Part shown: one piece after another, positions 47,126 through 56,601 of the stretch
Position numbering within the stretch: the first letter of the stretch is position 1
Layout of the letters: each line of letters opens with the position of its first letter
From: Azonexus hydrophilus
Lineage (GTDB): Bacteria > Pseudomonadota > Gammaproteobacteria > Burkholderiales > Rhodocyclaceae
Direction: 5' to 3'
DNA length: 64,000 bases
Assembly (NCBI RefSeq): GCF_001956855.1
Contig: NZ_MTHD01000001.1
Coordinates: forward strand, 186,001 to 250,000
The notes under the pieces: model-generated
What the model was told of the DNA's origin: nothing
What the model saw: the letters and a program-made list of their open reading frames with translations, nothing else
The model's database searches: none
Made by a program: the position numbers and the translations under genes

Positions 47126-48592
47126 ATGATACGCAACGCCCTGATGGTGCAAGGCACGACTTCGGATGCCGGCAAATCAACGCTGGTCGCGGCGCTGTGC
47201 CGGATTCTGAAGCGGCGTGGGGTACGCGTGGCGCCGTTCAAGCCGCAGAACATGGCGCTCAATTCGGCGGTCACCGTCGACGGCGGCGAGATCGGCCGGG
47301 CGCAGGCGCTGCAGGCGCTGGCCTGCGGCCTTGAAGCGCATACCGATTTCAACCCGGTGCTGCTGAAACCGACCACTGACAAGAAGGCGCAGGTGATCAT
47401 CCACGGCAAGGTCGCCACCGATCTCGACGCCAAGGCCTACCACGACTACAAGCCGCGGGCGATGCAGGCGGTTTTGGCCTCCTGGGCACGGTTGACCGCA
47501 GCATTCGACTGCATCCTCGTCGAGGGCGCCGGCTCGCCGGCCGAGATCAACCTGCGCGCCCGCGACATCGCCAACATGGGCTTTGCCGAGGCTGTCGATT
47601 GCCCGGTGATCATCGTCGCCGACATCGACCGCGGCGGTGTCTTCGCCCATCTGGTCGGCACGCTGGAACTGCTGTCGCCGTCCGAACAGGCGCGCGTCGT
47701 CGGCTTCGTCATCAACCGTTTTCGCGGTGACATCGCGCTGCTCGAATCCGGCCTCGACTGGCTCGAACAACGCACCGGCAAGCCGGTGCTCGGCGTGCTG
47801 CCCTACCTGCACGGCTTGATGCTCGATGCCGAGGACGCGATCGCGACGGCTGCGGTCGACGGCAAGAAAACGGCAAAAATCCGTGTCGTCGCGCCGGCCT
47901 GGCCGCGCACGTCGAACCACAACGACCTCGACCCGTTGCGTCTGCATCCCGAAGTCGATTTCCGCTGGGTCGGTCCGGGCGAGGCCCTGCCGCCGGCAGA
48001 CCTGATCGTCCTCCCCGGTTCCAAGGCGGTGCGTGCCGATCTCGACTGGTTGCGGGCGCAAGGCCTGGACGTCGCCATTGCCCGTCATCTGCGCTACGGC
48101 GGCAAGGTGATCGGCCTGTGCGGCGGCTACCAGATGCTGGGTCATGTAGTTGATGATCCGCTCGGGCTGGAAGGTACGGCGGGCAGCACGCCGGGGCTGG
48201 GTTTTCTTGATGTCGGAACGACGCTGGAAAATGAAAAGCAGTTGCGCAACGTTGCCGGCCATCTGCTGTTGGCCGGTGAACCGGCGATGACCGGCTATGA
48301 AATCCACCTCGGCGTCACCCGTGGCGAGGGTTTGTCGCGGCCGGTCCTGCGCCTCGACGATGGTCGTTTCGATGGCGCCGTCTCGGCCGATGGTCAGGTG
48401 CTCGGCACTTATTGTCACGGCGTTTTCGACCATCCGGCGGCGTTGACCGCACTACTCGCCTGGGCCGGCATGACGGAAAGCGCGCCGGTCGATTTCGCCG
48501 CCCGGCGCGAGGCCGATCTCGACCGCCTGGCCGATTCGGTCGAAGCCGCGCTGGATTGGGAAAAACTCAGGCCGTTTTTGGCGGCGCTTTAA
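47126..48592 (+). CDS. cobQ: Cobyric acid synthase (CobQ/CbiP)
   Basis: A 488-residue glutamine amidotransferase. The N-terminal P-loop-like NTPase begins [22 protein letters not shown]. The C-terminal class I amidotransferase has Cys in [10 protein letters not shown] (around residue 333) and His in [10 protein letters not shown]. It amidates adenosylcobyrinic acid diamide at four positions. The start is ATG 47126 ([16 protein letters not shown]); the frame is open further upstream but runs through the riboswitch. It is divergent from bluB. Confidence 0.95.
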   Translation: MIRNALMVQGTTSDAGKSTLVAALCRILKRRGVRVAPFKPQNMALNSAVTVDGGEIGRAQALQALACGLEAHTDFNPVLLKPTTDKKAQVIIHGKVATDLDAKAYHDYKPRAMQAVLASWARLTAAFDCILVEGAGSPAEINLRARDIANMGFAEAVDCPVIIVADIDRGGVFAHLVGTLELLSPSEQARVVGFVINRFRGDIALLESGLDWLEQRTGKPVLGVLPYLHGLMLDAEDAIATAAVDGKKTAKIRVVAPAWPRTSNHNDLDPLRLHPEVDFRWVGPGEALPPADLIVLPGSKAVRADLDWLRAQGLDVAIARHLRYGGKVIGLCGGYQMLGHVVDDPLGLEGTAGSTPGLGFLDVGTTLENEKQLRNVAGHLLLAGEPAMTGYEIHLGVTRGEGLSRPVLRLDDGRFDGAVSADGQVLGTYCHGVFDHPAALTALLAWAGMTESAPVDFAARREADLDRLADSVEAALDWEKLRPFLAAL

Positions 48593-49130
48593 GCGTCAGC
48601 GGCAGGCCGGCAGCGACCAGCGTGACCCGGTCGCAGACGGCGGCAACGCGCTGGTTCAACCGCCCCTGTTCATCGGCAAACAGCCGAGACACCGGATGCA
48701 TCGGCACGATGCCCCAGCCGACTTCGTTCGATACCAGGATGATGCGGCCGGGTAGTTGCGGCAGCGTCTCGATCAGCGCCGCCGTTTCACCGGCGAACAG
48801 CGGGCAGGCGATGGCTTCGCCGGCTTCGGCCTGGGCGGCGGCTTTGCCGGCGAAGAGCAGGTTGGACAGCCACAGCGTCAGGCAATCGACGAGGATGCAG
48901 GTGTCGGGCGCCGCCAGCTCGCGCAGCCGGGCGGCCAGGTGCAGCGGTTCCTCGACGCAGCCCCAGTCGGCCGGGCGGCGTTCGCGATGGTGAGCGATGC
49001 GGCGGGCCATCTCGCCGTCGCGCGATTCGGCAGTGGCGACATAGATGACTTGGCGGCCGCCATCGAGCGCGCATTGTTCGGCGTGGCGGCTCTTGCCCGA
49101 ACGGGCGCCGCCGATGATCAGTTCATTCAT
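48567..49130 (-). CDS. cobU: Adenosylcobinamide kinase/guanylyltransferase
   Basis: A 187-residue P-loop enzyme starting [18 protein letters not shown] (Walker A), with the YVATAE strand, [17 protein letters not shown], and the guanylylation-region [19 protein letters not shown]. It phosphorylates cobinamide and adds GMP. It is on the opposite strand to cobQ and cobT and overlaps the cobQ 3' end by 26 bases. A start three codons upstream (MAAM) is possible. Confidence 0.94.
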   Translation of the reverse strand: MNELIIGGARSGKSRHAEQCALDGGRQVIYVATAESRDGEMARRIAHHRERRPADWGCVEEPLHLAARLRELAAPDTCILVDCLTLWLSNLLFAGKAAAQAEAGEAIACPLFAGETAALIETLPQLPGRIILVSNEVGWGIVPMHPVSRLFADEQGRLNQRVAAVCDRVTLVAAGLPLTLKAPPKTA

Positions 49131-49153
49131 GGCCGCCATTGTATAATCGCTGC

Positions 49154-49314
49154 GTTCGATAAAACGGAACCCGGTGCGAGGTAACTCTATTCCGGGGCGG
49201 GCCCGCCGCTGTAATCGGGGACGGACGTTGCACCATGTCACTGCCAAGGGGAAACAGACCCGGCGGGAAGACGCAGCGATCCGGACGATCCGAAAGCCAG
49301 AAGACCTATCGAGC
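49154..49314 (+). ncRNA. Cobalamin riboswitch upstream of cobT
   Basis: P1 arms TCGATA (49156-49161) and TATCGA (49307-49312) enclose GCCGCTGTAATCGGGGACGG, GTCACTGCC, GGCGGGAAGACGCAG and GCCAGAAGACC, the cobalamin-aptamer blocks. A strong terminator follows, so B12 binding should stop transcription before cobT. Confidence 0.93.
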
Positions 49315-49338
49315 ACCAAGACAGCAAGCCTGTGGACA

Positions 49339-49388
49339 GGGCTTCGCGGCTGCGTTGGCCAAACGCTGTCGCGAGGCCCTTTTTTCTT
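49339..49388 (+). terminator. Terminator of the cobT riboswitch
   Basis: A long stem (about 49339-49356 with 49361-49379, few mismatches) is followed by T residues from 49380. It is 13 bases before the cobT start and is the likely expression platform of the riboswitch at 49154-49314. Confidence 0.85.
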
Positions 49389-49400
49389 TTGGAGAATCGG

Positions 49401-50441
49401 ATGCATTCGTTCGCAATCACCGCCCCGGACCGGGGCATGGAAAATTCGCTCAAACACAAGGTCGACCGCAAGACCAAACCACCCGGCGCGCTCGGCCAGC
49501 TGGAAACGCTGGCGGTGCAGATCGGCCTGATCCAGCAGACGCTGTCGCCGTCGCTCGACCGGCCGCAGATGCTGGTCTTCGCCGGCGACCACGGCGCGGC
49601 CAAGGCCGGCGTTTCGGCGTCGCCGCAGGAAGTGACCTGGCAGATGGTCGGCAATTTCCTCAATGGCGGTGCAGCGATCAATGTCTTCTGCCGCGCCAGC
49701 GGAATCGCGCTGTCGGTCGTCGACGCCGGTGTCGCCCACGACTTTGTCACGGTCGACGGCCTGATCGACGCAAAAATCGCCCATGGCACCGCCAGCTACC
49801 TCGACCAGCCGGCGATGAGCGCAGCCCAGTGTGCGGAAGCGGTCGGGCGCGGCGCGGCGATCGTGCGCCAGCTGGCGGCACAAGGTTGCCGGGTGGTCGG
49901 CTTCGGCGAAATGGGGATCGGCAATACCGCCGCCGCCTCGCTGATCACCCATGCACTGACCGGCGTCGCGCTGGCCGACTGCGTCGGCCGCGGCACCGGC
50001 CTCGACGATGCCGGCCTGGCGCGCAAGCAGGCCTTGCTGGCGCAGGCCGCCGGGCGCTGGCAGGCCGCCGGTGGCGATGCAGCGCCGCTGGCCGTGCTCG
50101 CCGAGTTCGGCGGCTTCGAGATCGCGATGATGGCCGGCGCCATGCTGGCGGCGGCGGAAGCGAAGATGGTGCTGCTCATCGACGGCTTCATCGTCGGTGC
50201 GGCGGCGCTGGTCGCCGCGCGCCTCGAACCGGCATTGGTCGACTACTGCGTCTTCTGCCACCGCTCGGCCGAACCCGGTCACCGTGCCCAGTTGCAGGCG
50301 CTGCGCGCCGAGCCGCTGCTCGACCTCGGCCTGCGCCTGGGCGAGGGCACCGGCGCCGCGCTGGCCTTTCCGCTGGTCAAGGCGGCGGTGGCCTTCCTCA
50401 ACGAGATGGCCAGCTTCGAGTCGGCCGGCGTCGCCGGCTAG
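49401..50441 (+). CDS. cobT: Nicotinate-nucleotide-dimethylbenzimidazole phosphoribosyltransferase
   Basis: A 346-residue CobT with [12 protein letters not shown] near the N-terminus, [39 protein letters not shown], and the catalytic-Glu segment [12 protein letters not shown] near the end. It activates dimethylbenzimidazole to alpha-ribazole phosphate. GGAGAATCGG precedes the ATG. First gene of cobT-cobS-cobC. Confidence 0.95.
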   Translation: MHSFAITAPDRGMENSLKHKVDRKTKPPGALGQLETLAVQIGLIQQTLSPSLDRPQMLVFAGDHGAAKAGVSASPQEVTWQMVGNFLNGGAAINVFCRASGIALSVVDAGVAHDFVTVDGLIDAKIAHGTASYLDQPAMSAAQCAEAVGRGAAIVRQLAAQGCRVVGFGEMGIGNTAAASLITHALTGVALADCVGRGTGLDDAGLARKQALLAQAAGRWQAAGGDAAPLAVLAEFGGFEIAMMAGAMLAAAEAKMVLLIDGFIVGAAALVAARLEPALVDYCVFCHRSAEPGHRAQLQALRAEPLLDLGLRLGEGTGAALAFPLVKAAVAFLNEMASFESAGVAG

Positions 50442-50443
50442 CC

Positions 50444-51205
50444 ATGCTGCGCCGCGAGCTCGAGTATTTCCTCGGCGCCGTCCGTTTCTTCACGCGGCTG
50501 CCGGTGCCGGCCTGGGTCGGCCATTCGGCCGAGGCGCTGAACGGCTCGGCGCGCTGGTTCCCGGCGGTCGGCCTGGTCGTCGGCGGCATCGCCGCGCTGG
50601 TCTATCTCGCCGCGCTGCAACTGTGGCCGCAGCCGGTGGCGGTGCTGCTGGCGATGGCAGCGACGCTGTACGCCACCGGCGCCTTCCACGAGGACGGCCT
50701 GTCCGACACCGCCGACGGCCTCGGCGGTGGCTGGGACAAGCTGCGCATCCTGGAAATCATGAAGGATTCGCGCGTCGGCAGCTACGGCGTCGTCGCGCTG
50801 TGGCTGGGGCTGACCGGCAAGTTCGTGCTGCTCGCTACGCTCGACCCGGCGCTGGTGCCGTGGGCGCTGCTCGCCGGCCACGCGCTGTCGCGCTGGTGTG
50901 CGACCTTGCTGCTGGCGACCATGGACTACGTGCGCGAGGATCTGCTGGCCAAGGCGAAACCGCTGGCGACGCGGCTGTCGCCGGGAGCCTTACTGGTCGC
51001 CACGGTCTGCGCCGCAGCGCCGCTGGCCGGACTGCCGTGGCCGCAGGCGGCGCTCGGTCTGTTGCTGGCGCTGCTGGCAACGGTGTGGCTGGCAGCGAAA
51101 TTCCGGCGCTGGCTCGGCGGCTATACCGGCGATTGCCTGGGCGCAACGCAGCAAGTCGCCGAAATTGCCTTCTTCCTTGGCGTGCTTGCACAATGGCCGC
51201 GCTGA
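50444..51205 (+). CDS. cobS: Adenosylcobinamide-GDP ribazoletransferase (cobalamin synthase)
   Basis: A 253-residue polytopic membrane protein beginning MLRRELEYFLGAVRFFTRLPVP, with the metal-binding motif FHEDGLSDTADGLGGGW and DSRVGSYGVVAL. It joins alpha-ribazole to adenosylcobinamide-GDP. It starts 2 bases after the cobT stop. The end overlaps the cobC start region. Confidence 0.95.
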   Translation: MLRRELEYFLGAVRFFTRLPVPAWVGHSAEALNGSARWFPAVGLVVGGIAALVYLAALQLWPQPVAVLLAMAATLYATGAFHEDGLSDTADGLGGGWDKLRILEIMKDSRVGSYGVVALWLGLTGKFVLLATLDPALVPWALLAGHALSRWCATLLLATMDYVREDLLAKAKPLATRLSPGALLVATVCAAAPLAGLPWPQAALGLLLALLATVWLAAKFRRWLGGYTGDCLGATQQVAEIAFFLGVLAQWPR

Positions 51206-51720
51206 TGCTGTACCTGATCCGCCACCCGCGCCCGCTGATCGCGGCCGGAATTTGTTACGGTCAACTCGATGTCGAGGCCGAAAATCCCCCCGCCATTGCC
51301 GAGCGTCTGCGCGCCGAACTGCCGCCGGGACTGCCGGTATGGAGCAGTCCGCTGCAGCGCTGCCGGACGCTGGCCGAAGCCCTGCACCCGGCGCCGCAGA
51401 TCGACGCCCGTCTGATGGAACTGAATTTCGGCGCCTGGGAAGGTCGACCGTGGGATGCCGTGCCGCGCGCGGAACTCGATGCCTGGGCGGCCGATGTCGC
51501 CGGTTACGCGTCGCCCGGCGGCGAATCGCCGCGCCAGCTGCAGGCGCGGGTGCTCGATTTCGTTGCCGGCCTCGGCGCCGGCGAGCATGTACTGGTCACC
51601 CATGCCGGCGTGATCCGCACGCTGCTGGCGCAGGCTGCGGGCGAGAGTATCGCCGATGGCCTGCGGCGGACAGCGGATTACGGCAGCCTGACCCGGCTCG
51701 CTTACTCCGGCAGCCGGTAA
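51205..51720 (+). CDS. cobC: Alpha-ribazole phosphatase (histidine phosphatase family)
   Basis: A 171-residue histidine phosphatase beginning MLYLIRHPRP (phospho-His in LIRHP, where Pro replaces the usual Gly), with ELNFGAWEGRPWDAVP and VTHAGVIRTLL. It dephosphorylates alpha-ribazole phosphate. The ATG at 51205 shares a base with the cobS TGA (TGATG); an in-frame ATG four codons upstream is possible. The 3' end overlaps the convergent sulfatase gene by 19 bases. Confidence 0.9.
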   Translation: MLYLIRHPRPLIAAGICYGQLDVEAENPPAIAERLRAELPPGLPVWSSPLQRCRTLAEALHPAPQIDARLMELNFGAWEGRPWDAVPRAELDAWAADVAGYASPGGESPRQLQARVLDFVAGLGAGEHVLVTHAGVIRTLLAQAAGESIADGLRRTADYGSLTRLAYSGSR

Positions 51721-53714
51721 CGCTGCTCGCGGTACAGCCAGGCTGGCAGCAAGGCGTGCGCCAGGGCGCGTCTGGCCAGTGCGTCGCCGTCGGCAGGGGG
51801 CGTCTCGGCAGCGCTCAGGTGTTTCTTCGTGCGGTCGTAGTGGGCGAAGGCCGGCGCCTTTTCCGGGCGCAGGACGACGACCTGATTGCCTTCCATCCAG
51901 CCGTAGTTCTGCTCGTACTGCATCATCGCCCGGCCGGGCAGGTTGTCCGGTTCGCGCGTCAGGTCACGGCCCGGCATCGGGTGCTTCGCATCGACGCCCA
52001 TCAGCGACAGCAGCGTCGGCGCCAGGTCGATCTGGCTGGCCACGGTCTTCACCCGTTTGGGCTGGATATCGGCGCCGAGGATCAGGCCGGGAATGTGGAA
52101 GCGCTCGATCGGCACCATGCTGTCGCCGCGCACGCGGATGTCGTGGTCGGCGACGACGACAAAGACGGTGTCCTGCCAGTACGGGCTGGCCTTGGCCTGG
52201 GCGATGAATTCGCCGAGTGCGTGGTCGGTGTATTTGACGGCGTTGTTTTCGGTTTGCTTCGGCTGTTCGTGGAGATCGATACGGCCGTCCGGAAATTCGA
52301 AGGGGGCGTGGTTGGTCGAGGTGAATACCAGCGTGAAGCTTGGCTTGCCTTCGCCGTGCTTGGCGCTCAGACGCTCGTGCGTCTTGGCGAACAGGTCCTC
52401 GTCGGAAACGCCCCAGCTGGCGACGAATTTCGGGTTCGCGAAATCCTTTTCTTCGGTGATTCGGGAAAAGCCGTTGCCGGTGAAGAAGCCGCGCATGTTG
52501 TCGAAATGCGCCTCGCCACCGTAGATGAATTCCGACTCGTAGCCATGCTGGCCGAGGATGGATGCCAGCGTGGCGAAATTGCGCTGCGCCAGGGACAGCT
52601 TGACGATAGCCTGCGCCGGCGTCGGCAGGAAACCGGTGGTCACCGCCTCGATGCCGCGGATCGAGCGGGTGCCGGTGGCGTAAAGTTGCTCGAACCACCA
52701 GCCTTCGTTTTTCAGTTTTTCCAGGTTGGGCGTTACCGGTACGCCGCCGAGCGATTCGACGAAGGTCGCGCCCAGGCTTTCCTCAAGGATGATGACCAGA
52801 TTCAGCGGTTTGTCCCGGCGGATTGTCGCCGTCTGTTCCAGCAGCGTCGGAATCTCCGGATGGTCGAGCAGCGGCCGGGCGTCGCCCAGGCTGGCGCGGG
52901 CATTGCGGAATTCAGCGAGGATTTCCGCGCTTTCCATCTTGCCGTAGATTTCGCTGGAATTGGCCTCGTGCTGCATGCCGTAGATCGCATGTGTCACCGA
53001 CCAGGCGGAATTGAGGATCAGCGTGTTGACCATCGGGTCTGCAGTCAGCGCGAACATCGCCGGATTGGCCGGGCGATGGTCAAGGCTGGAGCGGATGGCG
53101 AAGGCAAAAAGCAGGAAGATCAGTGGCCAGCTCAGCCAGACGCGCCATTTTGACCAGGGCTGCGACTGTTGTTGCCAGGTGCGCAGCAGCAGCCAGGTGC
53201 CGGTGCCGAGCAGGGCTGTAACCAGCAGGCCAGCCAGCAGATGCAGGCGGAAACCGCCCCACAGCATGGCAAGGACTTCGTTGGGATATTTCAGGTATTC
53301 GACAAACAGCCGGTTCGGCCGGCTGTCGTACTCGCTGATGAAGGCCGGCGAAGCGATTTCGAGCAGGCCGAGGGCGGCGATGGCAATGGTGACCCAGACG
53401 ATGTTCAGGCGTCGCCACAGCGACCAGAAGCGGCCGAGGCCCAGCAGTGGCGCGAGCAACAGCAGCGGCAGCGCGAGCAGCGAGAGCTGGATGATGTCGA
53501 CGCGCACACCCTGCAGCAGCATTTCCAGCCCGATGCCGGTGGCCGCGACACGTTCCGATTGCCAGAGCATCAGCAGGATACGGGACAGCGACAGGAAGGG
53601 CAGGCCGATCAGGAAGAGCATGGCCAGCCCGGCATACGGGCCAAAAATGTCGAGCCGCTGCCAGAGGCGGCCAGGTTGCTTGAGGGCGGGTGATGCAGGG
53701 GAAAACCGGGGCAT
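51702..53714 (-). CDS. LTA-synthase-type membrane sulfatase
   Basis: A 670-residue protein with about five N-terminal transmembrane helices (to about residue 200), then a periplasmic sulfatase-fold domain. LVIILEESLGATFVESLGG has the metal-binding Glu, TGTRSIRGIEAVTTG the catalytic Thr, and VADHDIRVRGDS the Asp-His pair. This is the lipoteichoic-acid synthase/phosphoglycerol transferase family. In a Gram-negative it probably modifies glycans or lipid A-type substrates. I chose ATG 53714; a TTG nine codons upstream is less likely. It lies directly downstream of a PhoPQ-like pair, behind a PhoP-type direct repeat. Confidence 0.86.
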   Translation of the reverse strand: MPRFSPASPALKQPGRLWQRLDIFGPYAGLAMLFLIGLPFLSLSRILLMLWQSERVAATGIGLEMLLQGVRVDIIQLSLLALPLLLLAPLLGLGRFWSLWRRLNIVWVTIAIAALGLLEIASPAFISEYDSRPNRLFVEYLKYPNEVLAMLWGGFRLHLLAGLLVTALLGTGTWLLLRTWQQQSQPWSKWRVWLSWPLIFLLFAFAIRSSLDHRPANPAMFALTADPMVNTLILNSAWSVTHAIYGMQHEANSSEIYGKMESAEILAEFRNARASLGDARPLLDHPEIPTLLEQTATIRRDKPLNLVIILEESLGATFVESLGGVPVTPNLEKLKNEGWWFEQLYATGTRSIRGIEAVTTGFLPTPAQAIVKLSLAQRNFATLASILGQHGYESEFIYGGEAHFDNMRGFFTGNGFSRITEEKDFANPKFVASWGVSDEDLFAKTHERLSAKHGEGKPSFTLVFTSTNHAPFEFPDGRIDLHEQPKQTENNAVKYTDHALGEFIAQAKASPYWQDTVFVVVADHDIRVRGDSMVPIERFHIPGLILGADIQPKRVKTVASQIDLAPTLLSLMGVDAKHPMPGRDLTREPDNLPGRAMMQYEQNYGWMEGNQVVVLRPEKAPAFAHYDRTKKHLSAAETPPADGDALARRALAHALLPAWLYREQRYRLPE

Positions 53715-53760
53715 GGACAATCTCGGGGTACAGATGTCCAACAGTCTGGCGAAGGTGGGT

Positions 53761-53777
53761 TAAACGGAGCTTAAACG
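53761..53777 (-). promoter_or_regulatory. PhoP-type direct repeat upstream of the sulfatase gene
   Basis: On the minus strand CGTTTA-N5-CGTTTA has two identical half-sites with an 11-base period, matching the (T/G)GTTTA-N5-(T/G)GTTTA PhoP box except for the first base. It lies between the sensor kinase and sulfatase genes, 47 bases before the sulfatase ATG. Confidence 0.55.
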
Positions 53778-53794
53778 AGGCTCTCTCTAAACGT

Positions 53795-55117
53795 TTATCC
53801 CGGCAGGCGCAGGACAACCTGCAGGCCGCCCAGGGGGCCGCGCTCGAGCGTCAGATCGCCACCGTAGGTTTCGGCAATGTCGCTGGTGATGACCAGACCA
53901 AGTCCGCTGCCTTCGACACTTTCATCAAAGCGGCGACCGCGAATGCCGGTTTCGCGTATCTGTTCTTCGGACAGGCCGGGGCCGTCGTCGGCGATGACGA
54001 CCACGATCTCATGGTGCTGCCGGGAAGCCGCAACCGTAACGCATGACTTTGCCCATTTGGCGGCGTTGTCGAGCAGGTTGCCGAGCATTTCCTCGAAATC
54101 GGTCTGCTCGCCACGCCAGGACAGTGTGCCTGGAATGTCGGTCTGCCAGTTGATCGGGCGCTCGCGATGCAGGCGCTGCATCAATGCCAGCAGACCATCG
54201 ATGCTCTCGCCGACGGCAACCTGGCGAACACTGCCGGCACCGCTGCCGGCCCGGGCCAGGTGGCGATCGATCAGTTGCGACATGGCGGCGACTTGCTGGC
54301 GCAGCAAGGCATGCTCCTGCAGCGACGGGTCGGTGGCCAGCAGCGACAGCGGTTTCTTCAGCGCGTGGCTGAGATCGGCGGCATGACCGCGGGCCCGTTC
54401 GACGATCCGGGCGTTGCGGGCAAGGACCAGATCCAGTTCCTGGGCCAGCGGCTCCAGTTCCGGGCCATAGTCGCTGCCAACGCTGTCGGCTGCCCCGGTG
54501 CGTACCGCCATCAGCCTGTCACGAAGGCGCCGCAAGGGTTGCAGGCCGAGTCGTACCTGCAATGCACTGCTCAGCAGCAGGGCGATGACCAGTCCGGTCT
54601 GGGTATACAAAAGTATTCGGTCGAAGCGGGCGAGTTCGGCATCGATTTCGGCGGCTGGCCCATAAACGTGCAGTCGGGCGGCCTGGCCATCGATCTCGAT
54701 ATCGCGCACGATGCCGGTGATCAGCAGGCTCTGCGGGCCGGCGAGCTGTCTGAGCCGGTCTGCGCCGGTGATTGTCCGGGCGTTGCCGGTATCGAGGCGG
54801 CTGTCCCACAGCGAGCGGGAGGCCTGGGGTTCGCCGGTGCTTTCCAGTTGCCAGTACCAGCCGGAAAATATGCGGCTGAATTCGTCGTTGTTGCGACCCT
54901 GCCATCGCACCTGGGTTTCTCCCGGCAAAACCAGCAGTCCGGCGAGAAGCCGTTCGGCCTTTTCCTCCAGCCGTTGTTCGAAATTGTTGAGCAAGGTGGT
55001 CTGGACGCTCTGGCGCAGCGCCCAGCCGCCGATCGTGCTGACCAGCAGTGCAGACAGGACGCCGAGTATGAACAGCCGCGTCTCGAGGCCGATGTGCCGG
55101 TTTGCGTCAAACGGCAT
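53795..55117 (-). CDS. PhoQ-like sensor histidine kinase
   Basis: A 440-residue kinase with two transmembrane helices (about 14-36 and 168-190), a periplasmic sensor and a HAMP-like region. The H-box is AADLSHALKKPLSLL, PhoQ-like. The ATPase has NLLDNAAKWAK (N), ADDGPGLSEEQI (G1) and GSGLGLVITSDIA (G2). It overlaps the regulator gene by 11 bases. The PhoQ-type acidic sensor patch cannot be confirmed by eye. Confidence 0.88.
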   Translation of the reverse strand: MPFDANRHIGLETRLFILGVLSALLVSTIGGWALRQSVQTTLLNNFEQRLEEKAERLLAGLLVLPGETQVRWQGRNNDEFSRIFSGWYWQLESTGEPQASRSLWDSRLDTGNARTITGADRLRQLAGPQSLLITGIVRDIEIDGQAARLHVYGPAAEIDAELARFDRILLYTQTGLVIALLLSSALQVRLGLQPLRRLRDRLMAVRTGAADSVGSDYGPELEPLAQELDLVLARNARIVERARGHAADLSHALKKPLSLLATDPSLQEHALLRQQVAAMSQLIDRHLARAGSGAGSVRQVAVGESIDGLLALMQRLHRERPINWQTDIPGTLSWRGEQTDFEEMLGNLLDNAAKWAKSCVTVAASRQHHEIVVVIADDGPGLSEEQIRETGIRGRRFDESVEGSGLGLVITSDIAETYGGDLTLERGPLGGLQVVLRLPG

Positions 55118-55778
55118 CGTTACCGTCCGTCAGGCAGAAACCCCTGCCGCGTTCTGTCTGGATCAGGGTGACCCCGAGTTTTCGGCGGATCCGGCCAATC
55201 AGCACATCAAGCGTGTTCGAGTCCGGATCGAGATCGCGGGCGTAAACGTGCTCGCTGATTTCGCTGCGGCTGACGACACAGCCCTTGCGTTGCATCAGGT
55301 AGGCAAGGATGCGTTTTTCCTGGGCCGTCAGCGTCAGCAACTCGCCATTCAGCGTAAAACGGTCGGCGTTGCTGTCGTAACTCAAGGGGCCGGCCTGCAG
55401 GATCGGCGAACTGTGCCCGAGTGCCCGGCGTTTCAGGACGCGTAGCCGCAGGGCGACTTCCTCCTGCAGGAAGGGTTTGGTCAGGTAGTCGTCGGCTCCG
55501 GCGTCGAAGCTGGCCAGTTTGTCGCTCCAGCGGTTGCGCGCGGTCAGTACCAGTACCGGCATGCGGCAACCGTGTTCGCGCCAGTGGCGCAGCACCGAGA
55601 CGCCATCCTGGCCGGGCAGGCCAAGATCAAGGACGGCGGCGTCGTAGTCTTCGGTGCAGCCGAGAAACGCTGCTTCGTTGCCTTCGCCGACCGTCTCGAC
55701 AATCATGCCGTCCTGCGTCAGTGCGGCGGCGATCCGCTCCGCCAGTTCCTTGTCGTCCTCGACGACGAGAACCTTCAT
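55107..55778 (-). CDS. OmpR/PhoP-family response regulator
   Basis: A 223-residue regulator: receiver with VVEDDKELA, phospho-Asp in AAVLDLGLPGQDG (near residue 51) and Lys in YLTKPF, then an OmpR winged helix with LTAQEKRILAYLMQRKG and RRKLGVTLIQTERGRGFCL. It is closest by eye to PhoP/QseB types. The start overlaps the PepSY gene stop (ATGA). Probable targets are its own operon and the sulfatase gene. Confidence 0.9.
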   Translation of the reverse strand: MKVLVVEDDKELAERIAAALTQDGMIVETVGEGNEAAFLGCTEDYDAAVLDLGLPGQDGVSVLRHWREHGCRMPVLVLTARNRWSDKLASFDAGADDYLTKPFLQEEVALRLRVLKRRALGHSSPILQAGPLSYDSNADRFTLNGELLTLTAQEKRILAYLMQRKGCVVSRSEISEHVYARDLDPDSNTLDVLIGRIRRKLGVTLIQTERGRGFCLTDGNDAV

Positions 55779-56485
55779 CGTTCGATTTCCTCACCATTCA
55801 GGATCTTGCCGCTGATTGCGTCAACATCAAGTTCGAAAACGCGGCCATCGGTCAGGCGGACTTCGATTTCGTAGAAGTAGCGCCCATCCTGGTCGTATTC
55901 GAGTTCGATTTCCTGAAAGACGCCGCGGTAGCGGGCGGGCAGGAGATCGAGGATTTCCGGCAGGGGTTTCAGTCGCTTCAGGACTTCCTGGCGATGTCCT
56001 TCACCGCCGATCAGTTCGCCGCTGTGGGCGTCGATGACGAATTCACGCAGCCGGCCATCCTGCAATATGACCTGGATTTCGTAGATCAGCCGGTTGTTCA
56101 CGGTTTGCTTGAGTTCCAGTTCCAGTACATTGCCCGGGTATCTGGCGAGCAGGCTGCGCAGGACGCGGGCCATCGGGACGCGGGGTGTTTCCGGACCGGC
56201 TGCATGCTGCAGTTCGGCGCCGCTGACTGCGTCGGCCAGCACCTTGGCGCGCTGGCCGTTGCCCTTGAGTATGGTGATCTCGTACACCCGGCGTCCGCTT
56301 GCATCCCGTTCCAGATCGACGTCGAGCACCTTGCCCGGATGTGCGGCCTGGACCTTGCCCAGAATTTCCGACAGGGGTTTCAGTTGACCGGCTTCGACGG
56401 CGCGGCGGATCGCGTATTGCTCTTCCGCGCCGGCCATGGGTGGCAGCGCGAACAGCGAGAGGAGAAGGAAAAGACGTATTGGCAT
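55775..56485 (-). CDS. Periplasmic protein with three PepSY-type repeats
   Basis: A 236-residue exported protein (signal MPIRLFLLLSLFALPPMAGA). It contains three consecutive PepSY-like units, each with the pattern ILG/LLARYPGxVLxxEL...YEIxxLxxDGRxxExxVDAxSGxxL, around residues 25-95, 100-160 and 165-236. PepSY domains bind or inhibit peptidases or sense the periplasm. It overlaps the response-regulator start, so it is the first gene of a PepSY-regulator-kinase operon and may act as accessory sensor. Confidence 0.85.
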   Translation of the reverse strand: MPIRLFLLLSLFALPPMAGAEEQYAIRRAVEAGQLKPLSEILGKVQAAHPGKVLDVDLERDASGRRVYEITILKGNGQRAKVLADAVSGAELQHAAGPETPRVPMARVLRSLLARYPGNVLELELKQTVNNRLIYEIQVILQDGRLREFVIDAHSGELIGGEGHRQEVLKRLKPLPEILDLLPARYRGVFQEIELEYDQDGRYFYEIEVRLTDGRVFELDVDAISGKILNGEEIER

Positions 56486-56601
56486 CAGACAGGATGCTGA
56501 GGCGGGGAGGGTAAACAGTTCATGAATTGTAGCTTCAGGTTTCGTTTAATGCCCTGTCGGCAAGATTGCCTCAAACTTCACAACGGAATCTTGCCAGAAC
56601 C

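Noticed and set aside
50898..53153. Long plus-strand frame over cobS, cobC and the sulfatase gene
   Set aside because: It overlaps three well-supported genes and shows only GC-frame-type arginine/alanine runs.
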